From an uncultured Archaeoglobaceae archaeon (GTDB lineage Archaea; Halobacteriota; Archaeoglobi; Archaeoglobales; Archaeoglobaceae), in NCBI GenBank assembly GCA_938048785.1, contig CALIUJ010000120.1, positions 1 to 33,431 on the forward strand: a stretch of DNA of 33,431 bases, written 5' to 3'. How positions within the stretch are numbered: position 1 is the stretch's first letter; the number at the start of each line of letters is the position of its first letter. This document shows positions 15,486 to 23,686 of the stretch, piece by piece. Below the pieces are notes generated by a model that did not search any database, was not told the origin of the DNA, and saw only the letters and a program-made list of their open reading frames with translations. Both the position numbers and the translations under genes were made by a program.

Positions 15486-17720
15486 TTAGAGAAAATCTTC
15501 CAAATCCAGTTTATCCGCTTCGTCGTATGGCGTTGTCATCAAAATTCTTATACGTTGCGCGGTCTTCTTTCCAACCTTTGGGACTTCCATGAGCTCTTCT
15601 TCACTCGCAGTCGCAATTTTTTCAATTGTCTGAAAGTGCTCAAGCAATTTCTTCGCTATTACGCTCCCAACGTTTGAGATCGCAGAGACGACGTATTCCT
15701 GTTCTTCCTTAAGCGTTCTCTTTGTCTTAGCGTAGTGTTCAACTACTTCTCTCCGCATTTCCTCTTGCTCTCTTCTTGCAATCGCCAAAAGAAGTTCTGC
15801 GGTATCTTTTTCGTCTTTCGTCCTGATTATTGGAATTCCAAAATCAACTGCAATCGCTGCAATAGCTCCACGCACCGCGTTTGGATGAATTCTCTGATAG
15901 AGATTTTCACCTTCGATGACTAAAATCGGTCTTTGGTATGCCTTGAGCTTTATCAACTGTTGGAAAAGCCTATCTTCGATTATGCTCTCCGAAAAGTCCT
16001 CGACTGTTTTTCTCTCCACCGCAACACGATCGCTTAAAACATAGTCTGCGACTTCCAAGTTTTTGACTTCGATAGAAGCGCCAAGGTCTCGAAGATGTTT
16101 AACCACATCGCTTCTAAGCTCCCTTGAATCCACGAGGATTTTTAGACCAAGTTCTGGAACGAGCCTAAGCTGTTCCACCGGGCGCTTCTGCTTCTCTATC
16201 AACGCCTTTATTTCTCTAACTGTATCGTACATCGCTCTCTCCTTTCTAAGGCTTATGAAATAATACGCCTCGTCCCTGGTTCCCTTAGCCATCAAGACAA
16301 CAATTCTCCCCCTTCTCCCCCTACCCGTTCTTCCCTTCCTTTGTATCGCTCTTATCTCAGATGGAATCGCTTCGTAAAACACCACGAGGTCGGTAGAAGG
16401 TATATCTAATCCCTCTTCTCCGACAGAAGTTGCGACGAGAATCTTGTAAACTCCTTTTCGAAAGTTATCGAGGACTTCGATCTGTTCCCTCTGTTTCATT
16501 CCCTTCTCGTTTTCCCTATCCGATTGTCCGATGAACTTTGAAGTAGGAGCAATTTTTGAAAGTTCAGAAACCAAGTAGTCTGCGGAATCACGATAATTCG
16601 TAAAAACTATTATCCTTGAATCCTCCTTGATTTTCAACTGATCAGAGACGATTTCCTTGAGCTTGAGAATTTTTGGATGCTCAACGTTGAGACGCATTGC
16701 AAGCATAAGCGCATCTCTGAAGTTTGGATCATTTGAAACGTTCTTTGAAGCTTTGCTACCTCCTCTCGAAGCTCCTTCTTTTAGTATTTTTCCCACGTAG
16801 CTTCTAAAGCTTTCGAGACTTTGAGTTTCAAGTAACTCAACCGCATGGGATAGCTTTAAGACCTCTGCCAAGAGAGACGAAGCTTCAAAGAGCTCGGCTC
16901 TTCGAGAGTTAACAAGCTCGCTTTGGACTATCTGCTGAATCTCGAGTAGATCTCTCTTTGTCGCCTTTTCTGGAATCTCAATTCCGACTTCTTTCAGTTT
17001 TTTCAGCCTAAGCTTGATGCTGAGTTCAAGCTTCTCCCTTATCGCCACTATCTCCTTTGGAACTTCGACGTTGACCCACTCTATGTCTTTTTCGCTTATG
17101 TATGGTTTTACGTCGTCGTCAAACTCGGTTCTGAGCTCAATGCCTTCTATGAAGAGATTCTTTATGATCTCAAGCATTCTTTCCCGATCGCTTCCGGGAG
17201 ATGCTGTTAAAGCCAAGATCAAAGGTTTCTTAGCCCTTTGAACGTATTCCTTGGCTATGAAAACATAGCTGTAATTTCCAACCGCCCTATGGGCTTCGTC
17301 AAATATTAGTAAAACGAATTCTTCAAGGCTAAGTCTTCCAGCTAACAAATCGTTTTCTACGACTTGCGGAGTTGCAACTATTACTTTTGAAGATTTCCAA
17401 AACTTTTCCCTCTTCTCTGGCTCGTCTTCACCGCTCAAAGCTGATATTTTCTCCTCTTCGATTTTAAGCGTTCTCTTCAAAAATTCCGCATGCTGTTCAA
17501 CAAGCGGTCTCGTTGGGGCTAAAAAAAGTGCCTTTCCCTCTTCATTGAGCAATCTCGATGCCAAGACGAGAAGTGCTATGGTCGTTTTTCCAAGACCGGT
17601 TGGAATCACGACGAGAGTATTTCTCAAAAGAGCGTTCATAGCTATAGAAAGCTGGTAAATCCTCCTCTCCACGGTTCCTTCTTTTATAAGCGGATGGGAA
17701 ATGTATTCCACAAAAAACAT
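15486..17720 (-). CDS. hef: Hef helicase-nuclease (XPF/FANCM-type)
   Basis: Hef is the euryarchaeal fork-repair enzyme joining an SF2 helicase to an XPF nuclease. The 744-residue protein has Walker A IPTGLGKTT (about 39-47), the DEAH box IFDEAHRAVGNYSYV (about 139-153), LTASPGSDRERM (motif III), and QRKGRTGRGRRGRIVVL (motif VI). The ERCC4 nuclease core with VERKTVEDFSESIIEDRL follows at about residue 575, and the tail has two helix-hairpin-helix motifs (SNVGSVIAKKLLEHF, VPKVGKKTAQRI). All key residues are present, so both activities should work. It acts on stalled forks and branched DNA, with PCNA as a known partner. The gene appears monocistronic; ATG 17720 is the natural start. Confidence 0.96.
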   Translation of the reverse strand: MFFVEYISHPLIKEGTVERRIYQLSIAMNALLRNTLVVIPTGLGKTTIALLVLASRLLNEEGKALFLAPTRPLVEQHAEFLKRTLKIEEEKISALSGEDEPEKREKFWKSSKVIVATPQVVENDLLAGRLSLEEFVLLIFDEAHRAVGNYSYVFIAKEYVQRAKKPLILALTASPGSDRERMLEIIKNLFIEGIELRTEFDDDVKPYISEKDIEWVNVEVPKEIVAIREKLELSIKLRLKKLKEVGIEIPEKATKRDLLEIQQIVQSELVNSRRAELFEASSLLAEVLKLSHAVELLETQSLESFRSYVGKILKEGASRGGSKASKNVSNDPNFRDALMLAMRLNVEHPKILKLKEIVSDQLKIKEDSRIIVFTNYRDSADYLVSELSKIAPTSKFIGQSDRENEKGMKQREQIEVLDNFRKGVYKILVATSVGEEGLDIPSTDLVVFYEAIPSEIRAIQRKGRTGRGRRGRIVVLMAKGTRDEAYYFISLRKERAMYDTVREIKALIEKQKRPVEQLRLVPELGLKILVDSRELRSDVVKHLRDLGASIEVKNLEVADYVLSDRVAVERKTVEDFSESIIEDRLFQQLIKLKAYQRPILVIEGENLYQRIHPNAVRGAIAAIAVDFGIPIIRTKDEKDTAELLLAIARREQEEMRREVVEHYAKTKRTLKEEQEYVVSAISNVGSVIAKKLLEHFQTIEKIATASEEELMEVPKVGKKTAQRIRILMTTPYDEADKLDLEDFL

Positions 17721-17872
17721 CGTGACTTTTGGATAAAATCGTTTTCGTCCCTGGCTTTGATCACAGCACCCTATATCTAAATTTTTAATAATTCAATTGG
17801 AGGTTTTACTAAACAAACTTTCGAGACGTTCCAAAACCGATAGATTTATCTACGTGGAAACGAAATCATGTT

Positions 17873-18163
17873 ATGTCTGCACAGTTTGGTAAAGAAGAGA
17901 TCGTGCACATACATCTGTTGCTTTTTCAGATAAAAAAGTTTTTTGAAACGTTGGGCATCGAAAACGAATATTTTCAGGAATACGAGATGTTGAAGATTTC
18001 TCCGGTGCAAATATTCAGGCAGAAGGTTGAACACAGGGAAGCGATAATGAAGCTGTGCTACGGGATAATGAAAGCCATAGGGAGAGAAAAGGAATTGGAC
18101 AGGATAAGCTACATGATAAGAGGTCTGATGAAGGAAATAGAGGATCTCAGAAAAAACACTTGA
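17873..18163 (+). CDS. UPF0058 family protein
   Basis: The 96-residue, wholly helical protein matches archaeal UPF0058. It opens with GKEEIVHIHLLLFQIKKFFE, followed by EYEMLKISPVQIFRQKVEHREAI and a C-terminal amphipathic helix RISYMIRGLMKEIEDLRK. No catalytic motif, membrane span or metal site is seen; function unknown. A GATTTATC box near 17841-17849 lies about 28 bases before ATG 17873 and no SD is present, suggesting a leaderless start. It is divergent from hef and followed by a 137-base gap before the Lrp gene, so it is probably transcribed alone. Confidence 0.88.
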   Translation: MSAQFGKEEIVHIHLLLFQIKKFFETLGIENEYFQEYEMLKISPVQIFRQKVEHREAIMKLCYGIMKAIGREKELDRISYMIRGLMKEIEDLRKNT

Positions 18164-18265
18164 TCGCTGGGCAATCTATTTTCACCCTCATTTCTTTTTC
18201 TGTATGAAACCCATTGCCTTTTCGTATAACTCCATTTTTTCCTTGTATCGTGCAGTTGTGGTTTA

Positions 18266-18284
18266 GGAAGTTTTATATACTTCC
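18266..18284 (+). promoter_or_regulatory. TATA box inside an inverted repeat, candidate autoregulatory operator
   Basis: GGAAGT-TTTATAT-ACTTCC is a perfect 6-7-6 inverted repeat, and its centre plus one base (TTTATATA, 18272-18279) is a strong TATA box. The ATG of the Lrp-type regulator lies at 18301, about 25 bases after the TATA centre, with no SD, so the start is probably leaderless. A protein bound to the repeat would compete directly with TBP. Archaeal Lrp proteins often repress their own genes this way, so autoregulation is a reasonable inference. Confidence 0.62.
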
Positions 18285-18300
18285 AAATATTTTTCATTTT

Positions 18301-18789
18301 ATGCGAAAAGATGAGCTCGATGAAATCGATAAAAGGATAATCGAGAACTTATTGCGCGGGAAAACGCAGGCGGAGATTGCGGAGATGATCGGTGTAACTC
18401 TCCGAACCGTTCAGAATAGGATTAAGGCACTCGAAGATCATGGCTTCCTTATAAAGCTAAAAGAGGGCTATTGGGTTGCGAACTATCAGAAAATTGGCTT
18501 GACCATGCTTGCGGTAATTCTAATCGATTTCGACATCGAATCCAAGACAAGACTCGATGAAATAATAGAGCACTTCAAAAAACTCGATTTCGTCGAGAAC
18601 ATCTTCGAAACCGTTGGTTCCCAATACGACATGTGCATGATCGTGCGCTACAAAGACGTGGAGGAGTTTAGAAGGGAAAGAAGAAAGTTCATGGAGTGGA
18701 TGAAAAAGAGGGGAATAAAGATCAACCATCTGCAGACTTTCATGGCATCAAGAACTCACAAGGACCACAGGAGAACGATGATACCATGA
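18301..18789 (+). CDS. Lrp/AsnC family transcriptional regulator
   Basis: The 162-residue protein has an N-terminal helix-turn-helix (LDEIDKRIIENLL, then AEIAEMIGVTLRTVQNRIKAL, about residues 24-44) and a C-terminal ligand-binding RAM/ASNC domain (MLAVILIDFDIES, VENIFETVGSQYDMCMIV). The second domain normally binds an amino acid or other small ligand at dimer interfaces. I placed the start at ATG 18301, because upstream residues of the open frame are unlike the family and overlap the TATA box. Its last codon overlaps the ATG of a DUF2284 protein by 4 bases, so the two are coupled and may act in the same metal- or sulfur-related response. Confidence 0.92.
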   Translation: MRKDELDEIDKRIIENLLRGKTQAEIAEMIGVTLRTVQNRIKALEDHGFLIKLKEGYWVANYQKIGLTMLAVILIDFDIESKTRLDEIIEHFKKLDFVENIFETVGSQYDMCMIVRYKDVEEFRRERRKFMEWMKKRGIKINHLQTFMASRTHKDHRRTMIP

Positions 18790-19232
18790 GAGTTATTTTT
18801 GAAAAGGAGATCGACGTTGAGAGCATTCTGGTGACTCCAAGACCGCATTGGAAGTGCAAAAGTTGCAAAAACTATGGAAAAAGCCCCTCCTGTCCACCAA
18901 ACGCTCCAAGCTGGAAAGAGTTCAAAGAGTTGCTCCAACACTATCAAAAAGCGTTGCTCATCAAGTTTGAGATCGAAGGAGACTTCGAGAACGAGAAAAG
19001 AGAGATCCTAAGATTTTTGCTTGAAAAAGAGCGGGAGCTGATGAGAAAAGGATATACCTTTGCCCTTTCCTTATTCCCAGGAGAGTGCAACCTCTGCGAA
19101 AAATGCGAAGTTCCTTGCAAGTTCCCAGAGAATATGAGGTTCTCTTTGTCCGCAGTTGGCGTTGAAGTTGCGAAATTGACGAAAATTAGTGGCGATGAAA
19201 AAGCTCTTATTGCGCTCATTCTCATAGACTAA
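18786..19232 (+). CDS. DUF2284 cysteine-rich metal-binding protein
   Basis: The 148-residue product has two cysteine clusters. CKSCKNYGKSPSCPPNAP near residues 23-40 is the hallmark of DUF2284, and CNLCEKCEVPCKFPENM near 100-116 resembles an iron-sulfur or zinc site. The family is common in anaerobes and is annotated only as predicted metal-binding; its reaction is unknown. The ATG at 18786 shares 4 bases with the stop of the Lrp gene. I rejected the longer upstream reading because it lies in an alternative frame of the regulator. Its coupling to a ligand-sensing regulator suggests the pair forms one small regulated unit. Confidence 0.85.
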   Translation: MRVIFEKEIDVESILVTPRPHWKCKSCKNYGKSPSCPPNAPSWKEFKELLQHYQKALLIKFEIEGDFENEKREILRFLLEKERELMRKGYTFALSLFPGECNLCEKCEVPCKFPENMRFSLSAVGVEVAKLTKISGDEKALIALILID

Positions 19233-19242
19233 TTCGTATCTT

Positions 19243-19258
19243 GCGAAAAGTATTTTAA
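19243..19258 (+). promoter_or_regulatory. Promoter of the beta-oxidation operon
   Basis: GCGAAAAG followed by TATTTTAA (19251-19258) fits a BRE plus TATA box. Its centre lies about 26 bases before the thiolase ATG at 19280 and no SD is present, so the first gene is probably leaderless. I see no palindrome here, unlike the ligase-symporter promoter. Confidence 0.5.
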
Positions 19259-19279
19259 GGTTGATGTCTACGATGATCA

Positions 19280-20437
19280 ATGAAAGTCGGAATTGTCGGC
19301 GTCGGTTGTTCAAAGTTTGGACAGAGAGACGTGACGATACAAGAGCTTGCCTTTGAAGCTGTAAGCGAAGCTTTGAAAGACGCAAATCTGAGCCAAGAGG
19401 ACGTGGAGCTTAGCGTCGTGGGTTGCGTTGGAACTCGTGGCTACGAGCTGATGCCAGCGGTCGTTGTGAACGAATACTGTGGATTTGCCGGTAAAGGTCC
19501 TTTGCGTGTCGAAGCTGCGTGTGCAACTGGCAGTGCAGCAATCTATTCGGCGTATTCTTCAATTAAAGCTGGAATTGTAGACATAGCAATAGCCATAGGC
19601 GTGGAAAAGATGACAGAAGTAGATACAGCAACATCTGCTGCAATCGGTGGTAGAGCTGGGAACTATCTCTGGGAACACCACTTCTACGGAACAACGTTTC
19701 CCGCCTACTATGCGATGCACGCAACCGCACATATGGCGAGATTTGGCACAACTGAGAAGCAGATGGCAATGGTAGCGGTAAAGGCTCATAGAAACGCGAT
19801 GAAGAATTCTAAGGCGCACTTTCAGAAGGAGATTGTAGTTGAGGACGTGCTGAACTCGAGAATTATAGCTTACCCGCTTAAGCTCTACGATTGTTCTCCA
19901 ATAAGCGACGGCGCGTCTGCTGCGATTCTTGCAAGCGAAAAAATGATCACAGAGCATGGATGGGATCCAATTTGGATTGAAAGCATAGGCTTCTCCTCGG
20001 ACACATCGAACATGACGATGCGTGAAGACTTCGTTGGTTTAAAGGCAACAAAGCTCGCAGCAGAGATGGCTTACAAAAGAGCGAAAATCGAAGACCCTTT
20101 GAAGAGCTTCGACTTTGCGACAGTTCACGATTGCTTTACAATCGCGGAGATAATGGCGTACGAAGACCTTGGCTTTTGTAGAAAAGGTGAAGGTGGTAAA
20201 TTCATCGAAAACGGTGAATCCGATTTCGGTGGTAAAATTCCGGTGAACACATTTGGTGGGCTCAAAGGAAAAGGGCATCCCTTAGCTGCAACAGGCATTG
20301 CGATGGTCTACGAAGTCACCAAACAGCTTAGAGAAGAAGCTGGAAAGTTACAAGTAGACCTCAAACACTACAAAGCTCTGACCCACAACGTAGGTGGCAC
20401 TGGACATTTTTGCTGGGTTTTTATTTTCGGGAGGTGA
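19280..20437 (+). CDS. Thiolase-superfamily acyl-CoA acyltransferase (SCP2-type)
   Basis: The 385-residue protein is a thiolase of the archaeal SCP-x-like branch. The nucleophile is Cys81 in VEAACATGSAAIYSA. The two His-containing motifs are VHDCFTIAE and GGLKGKGHPLAATGIA, followed by HNVGGTGHF at the C-terminus. These would cleave 3-ketoacyl-CoA with CoA or run the reverse condensation. Immediately downstream is a DUF35 zinc/OB protein, the standard partner of archaeal thiolases, and then a full set of beta-oxidation enzymes. The most likely role is the last step of acyl-CoA breakdown. Chain-length preference is not readable. Confidence 0.92.
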   Translation: MKVGIVGVGCSKFGQRDVTIQELAFEAVSEALKDANLSQEDVELSVVGCVGTRGYELMPAVVVNEYCGFAGKGPLRVEAACATGSAAIYSAYSSIKAGIVDIAIAIGVEKMTEVDTATSAAIGGRAGNYLWEHHFYGTTFPAYYAMHATAHMARFGTTEKQMAMVAVKAHRNAMKNSKAHFQKEIVVEDVLNSRIIAYPLKLYDCSPISDGASAAILASEKMITEHGWDPIWIESIGFSSDTSNMTMREDFVGLKATKLAAEMAYKRAKIEDPLKSFDFATVHDCFTIAEIMAYEDLGFCRKGEGGKFIENGESDFGGKIPVNTFGGLKGKGHPLAATGIAMVYEVTKQLREEAGKLQVDLKHYKALTHNVGGTGHFCWVFIFGR

Positions 20438-20441
20438 AAAA

Positions 20442-20834
20442 ATGATCATAGAGAGCAGAGAGCTAAGGCTCAAGCATAGGATTCCAGTTGTGAAGACTGA
20501 AAAATTCTGGAAAGGGCTTGAGGGGGGAAGAGTTTACAAAACGATTTGCAAGTGTGGAAGAAGCTACTATCCACCAAGAGCGGATTGCATTTGCGGAAAT
20601 CAAACAGAGTGGGTTGAGATAACCGGAAAGGGAGTCGTGGAGTGCTTCACAGTCGTTTATTCGATGCCGAGTGGATACGAATGGAGCAAGCCTTACAGAA
20701 TCGTGGTCGCAAGATTTGGCGACGTTCGCGTGATGGGATGGAGTGAGGAAGACGTCTTCGTAGGGGATGAGGTTTCGCTATACACCGCAAAAGATGGGAG
20801 TGGAATTTGGAAGATTTGGTTTAGAAAAGGGTGA
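20442..20834 (+). CDS. DUF35 zinc-ribbon/OB-fold thiolase partner
   Basis: The 130-residue protein begins with a short helix, then a rubredoxin-like zinc ribbon CKCGRSYYPPRADCICG (two CxC/CxxC-like pairs), then an OB fold (GKGVVECFTVVYSMPSGYE, RIVVARFGDVRVMGW). DUF35 proteins bridge thiolases with other enzymes, for example channelling acyl-CoA between thiolase and HMG-CoA synthase in archaea. Here the neighbours are thiolase and acyl-CoA dehydrogenase, so it likely stabilises the thiolase. ATG 20442 has a strong GGAGGTG SD a few bases upstream and lies 4 bases after the thiolase stop. Confidence 0.9.
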   Translation: MIIESRELRLKHRIPVVKTEKFWKGLEGGRVYKTICKCGRSYYPPRADCICGNQTEWVEITGKGVVECFTVVYSMPSGYEWSKPYRIVVARFGDVRVMGWSEEDVFVGDEVSLYTAKDGSGIWKIWFRKG

Positions 20835-20839
20835 TTTTT

Positions 20840-21988
20840 GTGGATTTCAAGCTGAATGAAGATCAGGAGGACATAAAAAAGGCTGCGAGAGAGTTCGCCG
20901 AGAGAGAGTTCACGAGGGAGCTGATCGAAGAGTGCGATAGGGAAGAGAAGTATCCAATGGAACTCGTTAAGAAGGCAAGAAAACTTGGATTCTCAACGAT
21001 AAAGATCCCCGAAGAATACGGAGGCATGGGAATGAGTTTGGTTGAAGAGTGCTTGGTCACCGAAGAATTCTACCGCGTTAGCGCTGGATTGGGAAACGCT
21101 TGTCTAAGCTCGAGTTTTGGCACTGAACTGATCATCTTATTTGGCAACGAAGAGCAGAAAGAGAAGTATTTACGGTGGGTAACGGAGAAAAACGGCATTT
21201 CCGCAATGGCTTCCACGGAGCCAGAAGCGGGAAGCGACGTTGCAAGCGTGAAAACTAAGATAGTCAAAGATGGCGATGAATGGGTTGTAAACGGGGTTAA
21301 GACTTTTATCACCAACGGTAGCGTTTGCGACTTCGTCTTAGTTCTTGGTAGAACCTTTGAGGGAAAAAAGAAGCACGAGGGCCTTACTTTTGCGATCGTT
21401 GAAAGCAAGTCCAAGGGATTCAAAGCTACGAAGATTAAGAACAAGCTTGGCTTAAGGGCGAGCGATACTGCAGAGATCGTGCTAAAAGACGTTCGGATTG
21501 GTGAAGAAAACATCCTCGGCGAGCCAGGTAAGGGATTCTACCAGCTCATGGAGTTCTTCAACCACACACGTCCAAGAGTTGCTGCACAAGGCGTTGGAAT
21601 AGCTCAAGGAGCTTTGGAGCTTGCAATAAACTACGTAAAGCAGAGAAAGCAGTTCGATCAACCCATTGGAGCTTTTCAACACACGCAGTTTAAGCTCGCT
21701 GAAATCGCAACGAGAATTCAAGCTGCAAGACTTTTGACTTGGCAAGCAGCTTGGTACTGTAGCATTGGAAAACCAAGACCTGAGCTTTCTTCGATGGCTA
21801 AGTGGTTCGCTGGAGAAACTGCAGTGATCGCAGCAGACTGGTGCGTGCAATTCCATGGCGGATATGGATACATAGGCGAATATCCCGCAGAGCGCTATTA
21901 CAGGGATGCAAAGATCATAGAGATCTACGAGGGAGTGAAAGAGATACAGAAGCAGATAATATCGAGGCAAATTTTGGGGAGATTATGA
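20840..21988 (+). CDS. Acyl-CoA dehydrogenase
   Basis: This 382-residue FAD enzyme introduces the 2,3 double bond into acyl-CoA and passes electrons to an electron-transfer flavoprotein. Motifs include AMASTEPEAGSDVASVKTK (flavin-binding), FITNGSVCDF, HTRPRVAAQGVGIAQGALE, and IIEIYEGVKEIQKQII, whose Glu is the catalytic base in short- and medium-chain enzymes. I favour the GTG at 20840, which gives VDFKLNEDQ as in relatives, with GGGTGA as SD. A GTG at 20831 overlaps the previous stop and is an alternative. It is co-transcribed with DUF35 upstream and enoyl-CoA hydratase downstream (4-base overlap). Confidence 0.94.
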   Translation: MDFKLNEDQEDIKKAAREFAEREFTRELIEECDREEKYPMELVKKARKLGFSTIKIPEEYGGMGMSLVEECLVTEEFYRVSAGLGNACLSSSFGTELIILFGNEEQKEKYLRWVTEKNGISAMASTEPEAGSDVASVKTKIVKDGDEWVVNGVKTFITNGSVCDFVLVLGRTFEGKKKHEGLTFAIVESKSKGFKATKIKNKLGLRASDTAEIVLKDVRIGEENILGEPGKGFYQLMEFFNHTRPRVAAQGVGIAQGALELAINYVKQRKQFDQPIGAFQHTQFKLAEIATRIQAARLLTWQAAWYCSIGKPRPELSSMAKWFAGETAVIAADWCVQFHGGYGYIGEYPAERYYRDAKIIEIYEGVKEIQKQIISRQILGRL

Positions 21989-22731
21989 ACGTTTTATACA
22001 CAGTCGAGGACAAAATAGGAATTGCAATGCTAAACAGACCAGAGAAACTGAACGCTCTTGATACAAAAACGAGAGAAGAGCTCAAAGAGATCGTTGAAAG
22101 AGCGGAAAAAGAAGTTCGTGTTCTGATAATCACGGGTAGCGGTAAAGCTTTCGCAGCTGGAGCGGATGTGAACGAGTTGATCCAAAGAGACCCTATAAAG
22201 GCAATAGAAGCGACTAAGCTTGGCACAGAGTTATATGCAAGAATTGAAGAGCTTGAAATAGCAACGATCGCAGCAATCAACGGTTTCGCGCTTGGTGGTG
22301 GATTAGAACTTGCAATGGCTTGCGATATAAGGATAGCGAGCAACAAGGCGAAGTTTGGTCAACCAGAAATAAACCTTGGCATAATTCCCGGCGCTGGTGG
22401 GACGCAGAGATTGCCAAGACTCGTTGGTCTCGGAATGGCAAAGAAGCTCGTTCTAACTGGCGAGATGATCGATGCAAACGAGGCTTTCCGCATTGGACTC
22501 GTTGATGAAGTCGTTGAACACGAAAAGCTAATGGATAGAGCAAAAGAAATTGCAAACAAAATTGCAGAAAAGTCGAAAATTGCGGTAAAGTTTGCAAAGA
22601 GAGCTTTGAACGCTTCAATGAACACCGCGCTTAGGGATGGTTTAAGATACGAATCGAGCCTATTCTCGATCTTATTTGCAAGTGAAGATGCTAAGAGGCT
22701 TATGAAGGATTTTTTGGAAAAGAGAAGGTGA
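21985..22731 (+). CDS. Enoyl-CoA hydratase (crotonase family)
   Basis: The 248-residue crotonase hydrates 2-enoyl-CoA to 3-hydroxyacyl-CoA. It shows the CoA-binding FAAGADVNEL, the oxyanion-hole and catalytic region AINGFALGGGLELAMACDIRIAS, and GQPEINLGIIPGAGGTQRLPR; both Glu residues in the standard positions (LE and PE) are kept, so it should be a hydratase rather than an isomerase. ATG 21985 overlaps the dehydrogenase stop (ATGA), with GGGGAG as SD. The 3-hydroxyacyl-CoA dehydrogenase follows 4 bases after its stop. Length and motif spacing are normal. Confidence 0.94.
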   Translation: MNVLYTVEDKIGIAMLNRPEKLNALDTKTREELKEIVERAEKEVRVLIITGSGKAFAAGADVNELIQRDPIKAIEATKLGTELYARIEELEIATIAAINGFALGGGLELAMACDIRIASNKAKFGQPEINLGIIPGAGGTQRLPRLVGLGMAKKLVLTGEMIDANEAFRIGLVDEVVEHEKLMDRAKEIANKIAEKSKIAVKFAKRALNASMNTALRDGLRYESSLFSILFASEDAKRLMKDFLEKRR

Positions 22732-22735
22732 GTTT

Positions 22736-23647
22736 ATGTTTAAACACATTGGAGTTGTTGGTTTTGGTTTGATGGGAACGCAGATAGCGCAGTTCTTCGC
22801 TCAGCAAGGCTATGAAGTGGTTGCAGTTGATTCTCGAAAAGAAGCGTTGGAGAAGGGTATGGAAACGATAAGAAATGGGAGATTCGGAGTTATGAAGCTC
22901 GTTGAAAAAGGAAAAATTAGTGAAAGCGATGCGGAAAAGGTTCTATCCAGGATTAAGACTTCGCTGAGCTACGTGGATTTGAAAGAATGCGATCTGATAA
23001 TCGAAGCGGTTTACGAAGACTTGGATTTGAAGCTCAAAGTTCTTCGCGAAGTCAGCGAAATTTGCGATGCGATTATTGGCTCCAATACAAGTTCGATAAG
23101 CATAACAAAGCTATCCTCCGCAGTTAAGGATCCATCGAAGTTCCTCGGAATCCACTTCTTCAACCCAGCACAAGTTCAAAAGCTCGTGGAACTGGTTGAA
23201 GGTCTTTTGACGGACAAAAAGCTCATTCTCGAGATCAAAGATTGGCTTTCAAAGCTCGGAAAAGTTCCAATAGTTGTCAAAGATTCTCCGGGATTTGCTA
23301 CGACTCGTCTTGGACTAATTCTTGGGAAAGAAGCTATGCTCATGCTCCAAGAGGGCATTGCGAGTCCACAAGACATCGACATCGCGATGATGCTCGGCTA
23401 TGGCTTTGCAATGGGACCAATTGAAACTGGTGATCTCGTCGGTCTTGACACGAGGCTTCGAATTTACGAAGCGATGTTTCAAATGACAAAGGATCCAAAG
23501 TGGGCACCGCCAAAGCTTTTGGTTCAGCTCGTCGATGCTGGTTATCTCGGAGACCCAAGCGTGAAGCCGGGAAGCAAGGGAGGAGTTTACGAGTTCTATA
23601 GACAAGAGAGGGCGACGCAGTTGTTGAAGAGGCTTGGAATTCGTTAG
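22736..23647 (+). CDS. 3-hydroxyacyl-CoA dehydrogenase
   Basis: This 303-residue NAD-dependent enzyme oxidises 3-hydroxyacyl-CoA to the ketone that the thiolase then cleaves. The Rossmann motif VVGFGLMGTQIAQFFAQQGY (GxGxxG at 9-14), SNTSSISIT, the catalytic LGIHFFNPAQVQKLVE with its His, and the C-terminal ETGDLVGLDT are all present. It is the short stand-alone form, not fused to a hydratase. AAGGTGAG serves as SD before ATG 22736. It ends the five-gene operon; the next gene is convergent. No acyl-CoA synthetase belongs to the operon, so activation must come from elsewhere. Confidence 0.94.
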   Translation: MFKHIGVVGFGLMGTQIAQFFAQQGYEVVAVDSRKEALEKGMETIRNGRFGVMKLVEKGKISESDAEKVLSRIKTSLSYVDLKECDLIIEAVYEDLDLKLKVLREVSEICDAIIGSNTSSISITKLSSAVKDPSKFLGIHFFNPAQVQKLVELVEGLLTDKKLILEIKDWLSKLGKVPIVVKDSPGFATTRLGLILGKEAMLMLQEGIASPQDIDIAMMLGYGFAMGPIETGDLVGLDTRLRIYEAMFQMTKDPKWAPPKLLVQLVDAGYLGDPSVKPGSKGGVYEFYRQERATQLLKRLGIR

Positions 23648-23686
23648 TTAATTTTATTTTTTGTTTATAGAGATTTAAAAAGGTTG

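Noticed and set aside
18188-18235. A 15-codon minus-strand frame (MELYEKAMGFIQKKK) with an upstream AAGGA, overlapping a second 14-codon frame by ATGA.
   Set aside because: Too short, no recognisable family, and the second frame runs into the end of the UPF0058 gene. It may be a gene remnant but I cannot support it.
18696-18785. A longer N-terminus for the DUF2284 protein starting at 18696.
   Set aside because: These 30 codons lie in an alternative frame of the Lrp regulator and read as low-complexity polar residues. The ATG overlapping the regulator stop is the natural start.
21802-21984. A 61-residue extension of the enoyl-CoA hydratase.
   Set aside because: It is an Arg/Trp-rich out-of-frame reading of the dehydrogenase end; the SD-preceded ATG at 21985 fits the crotonase N-terminus.
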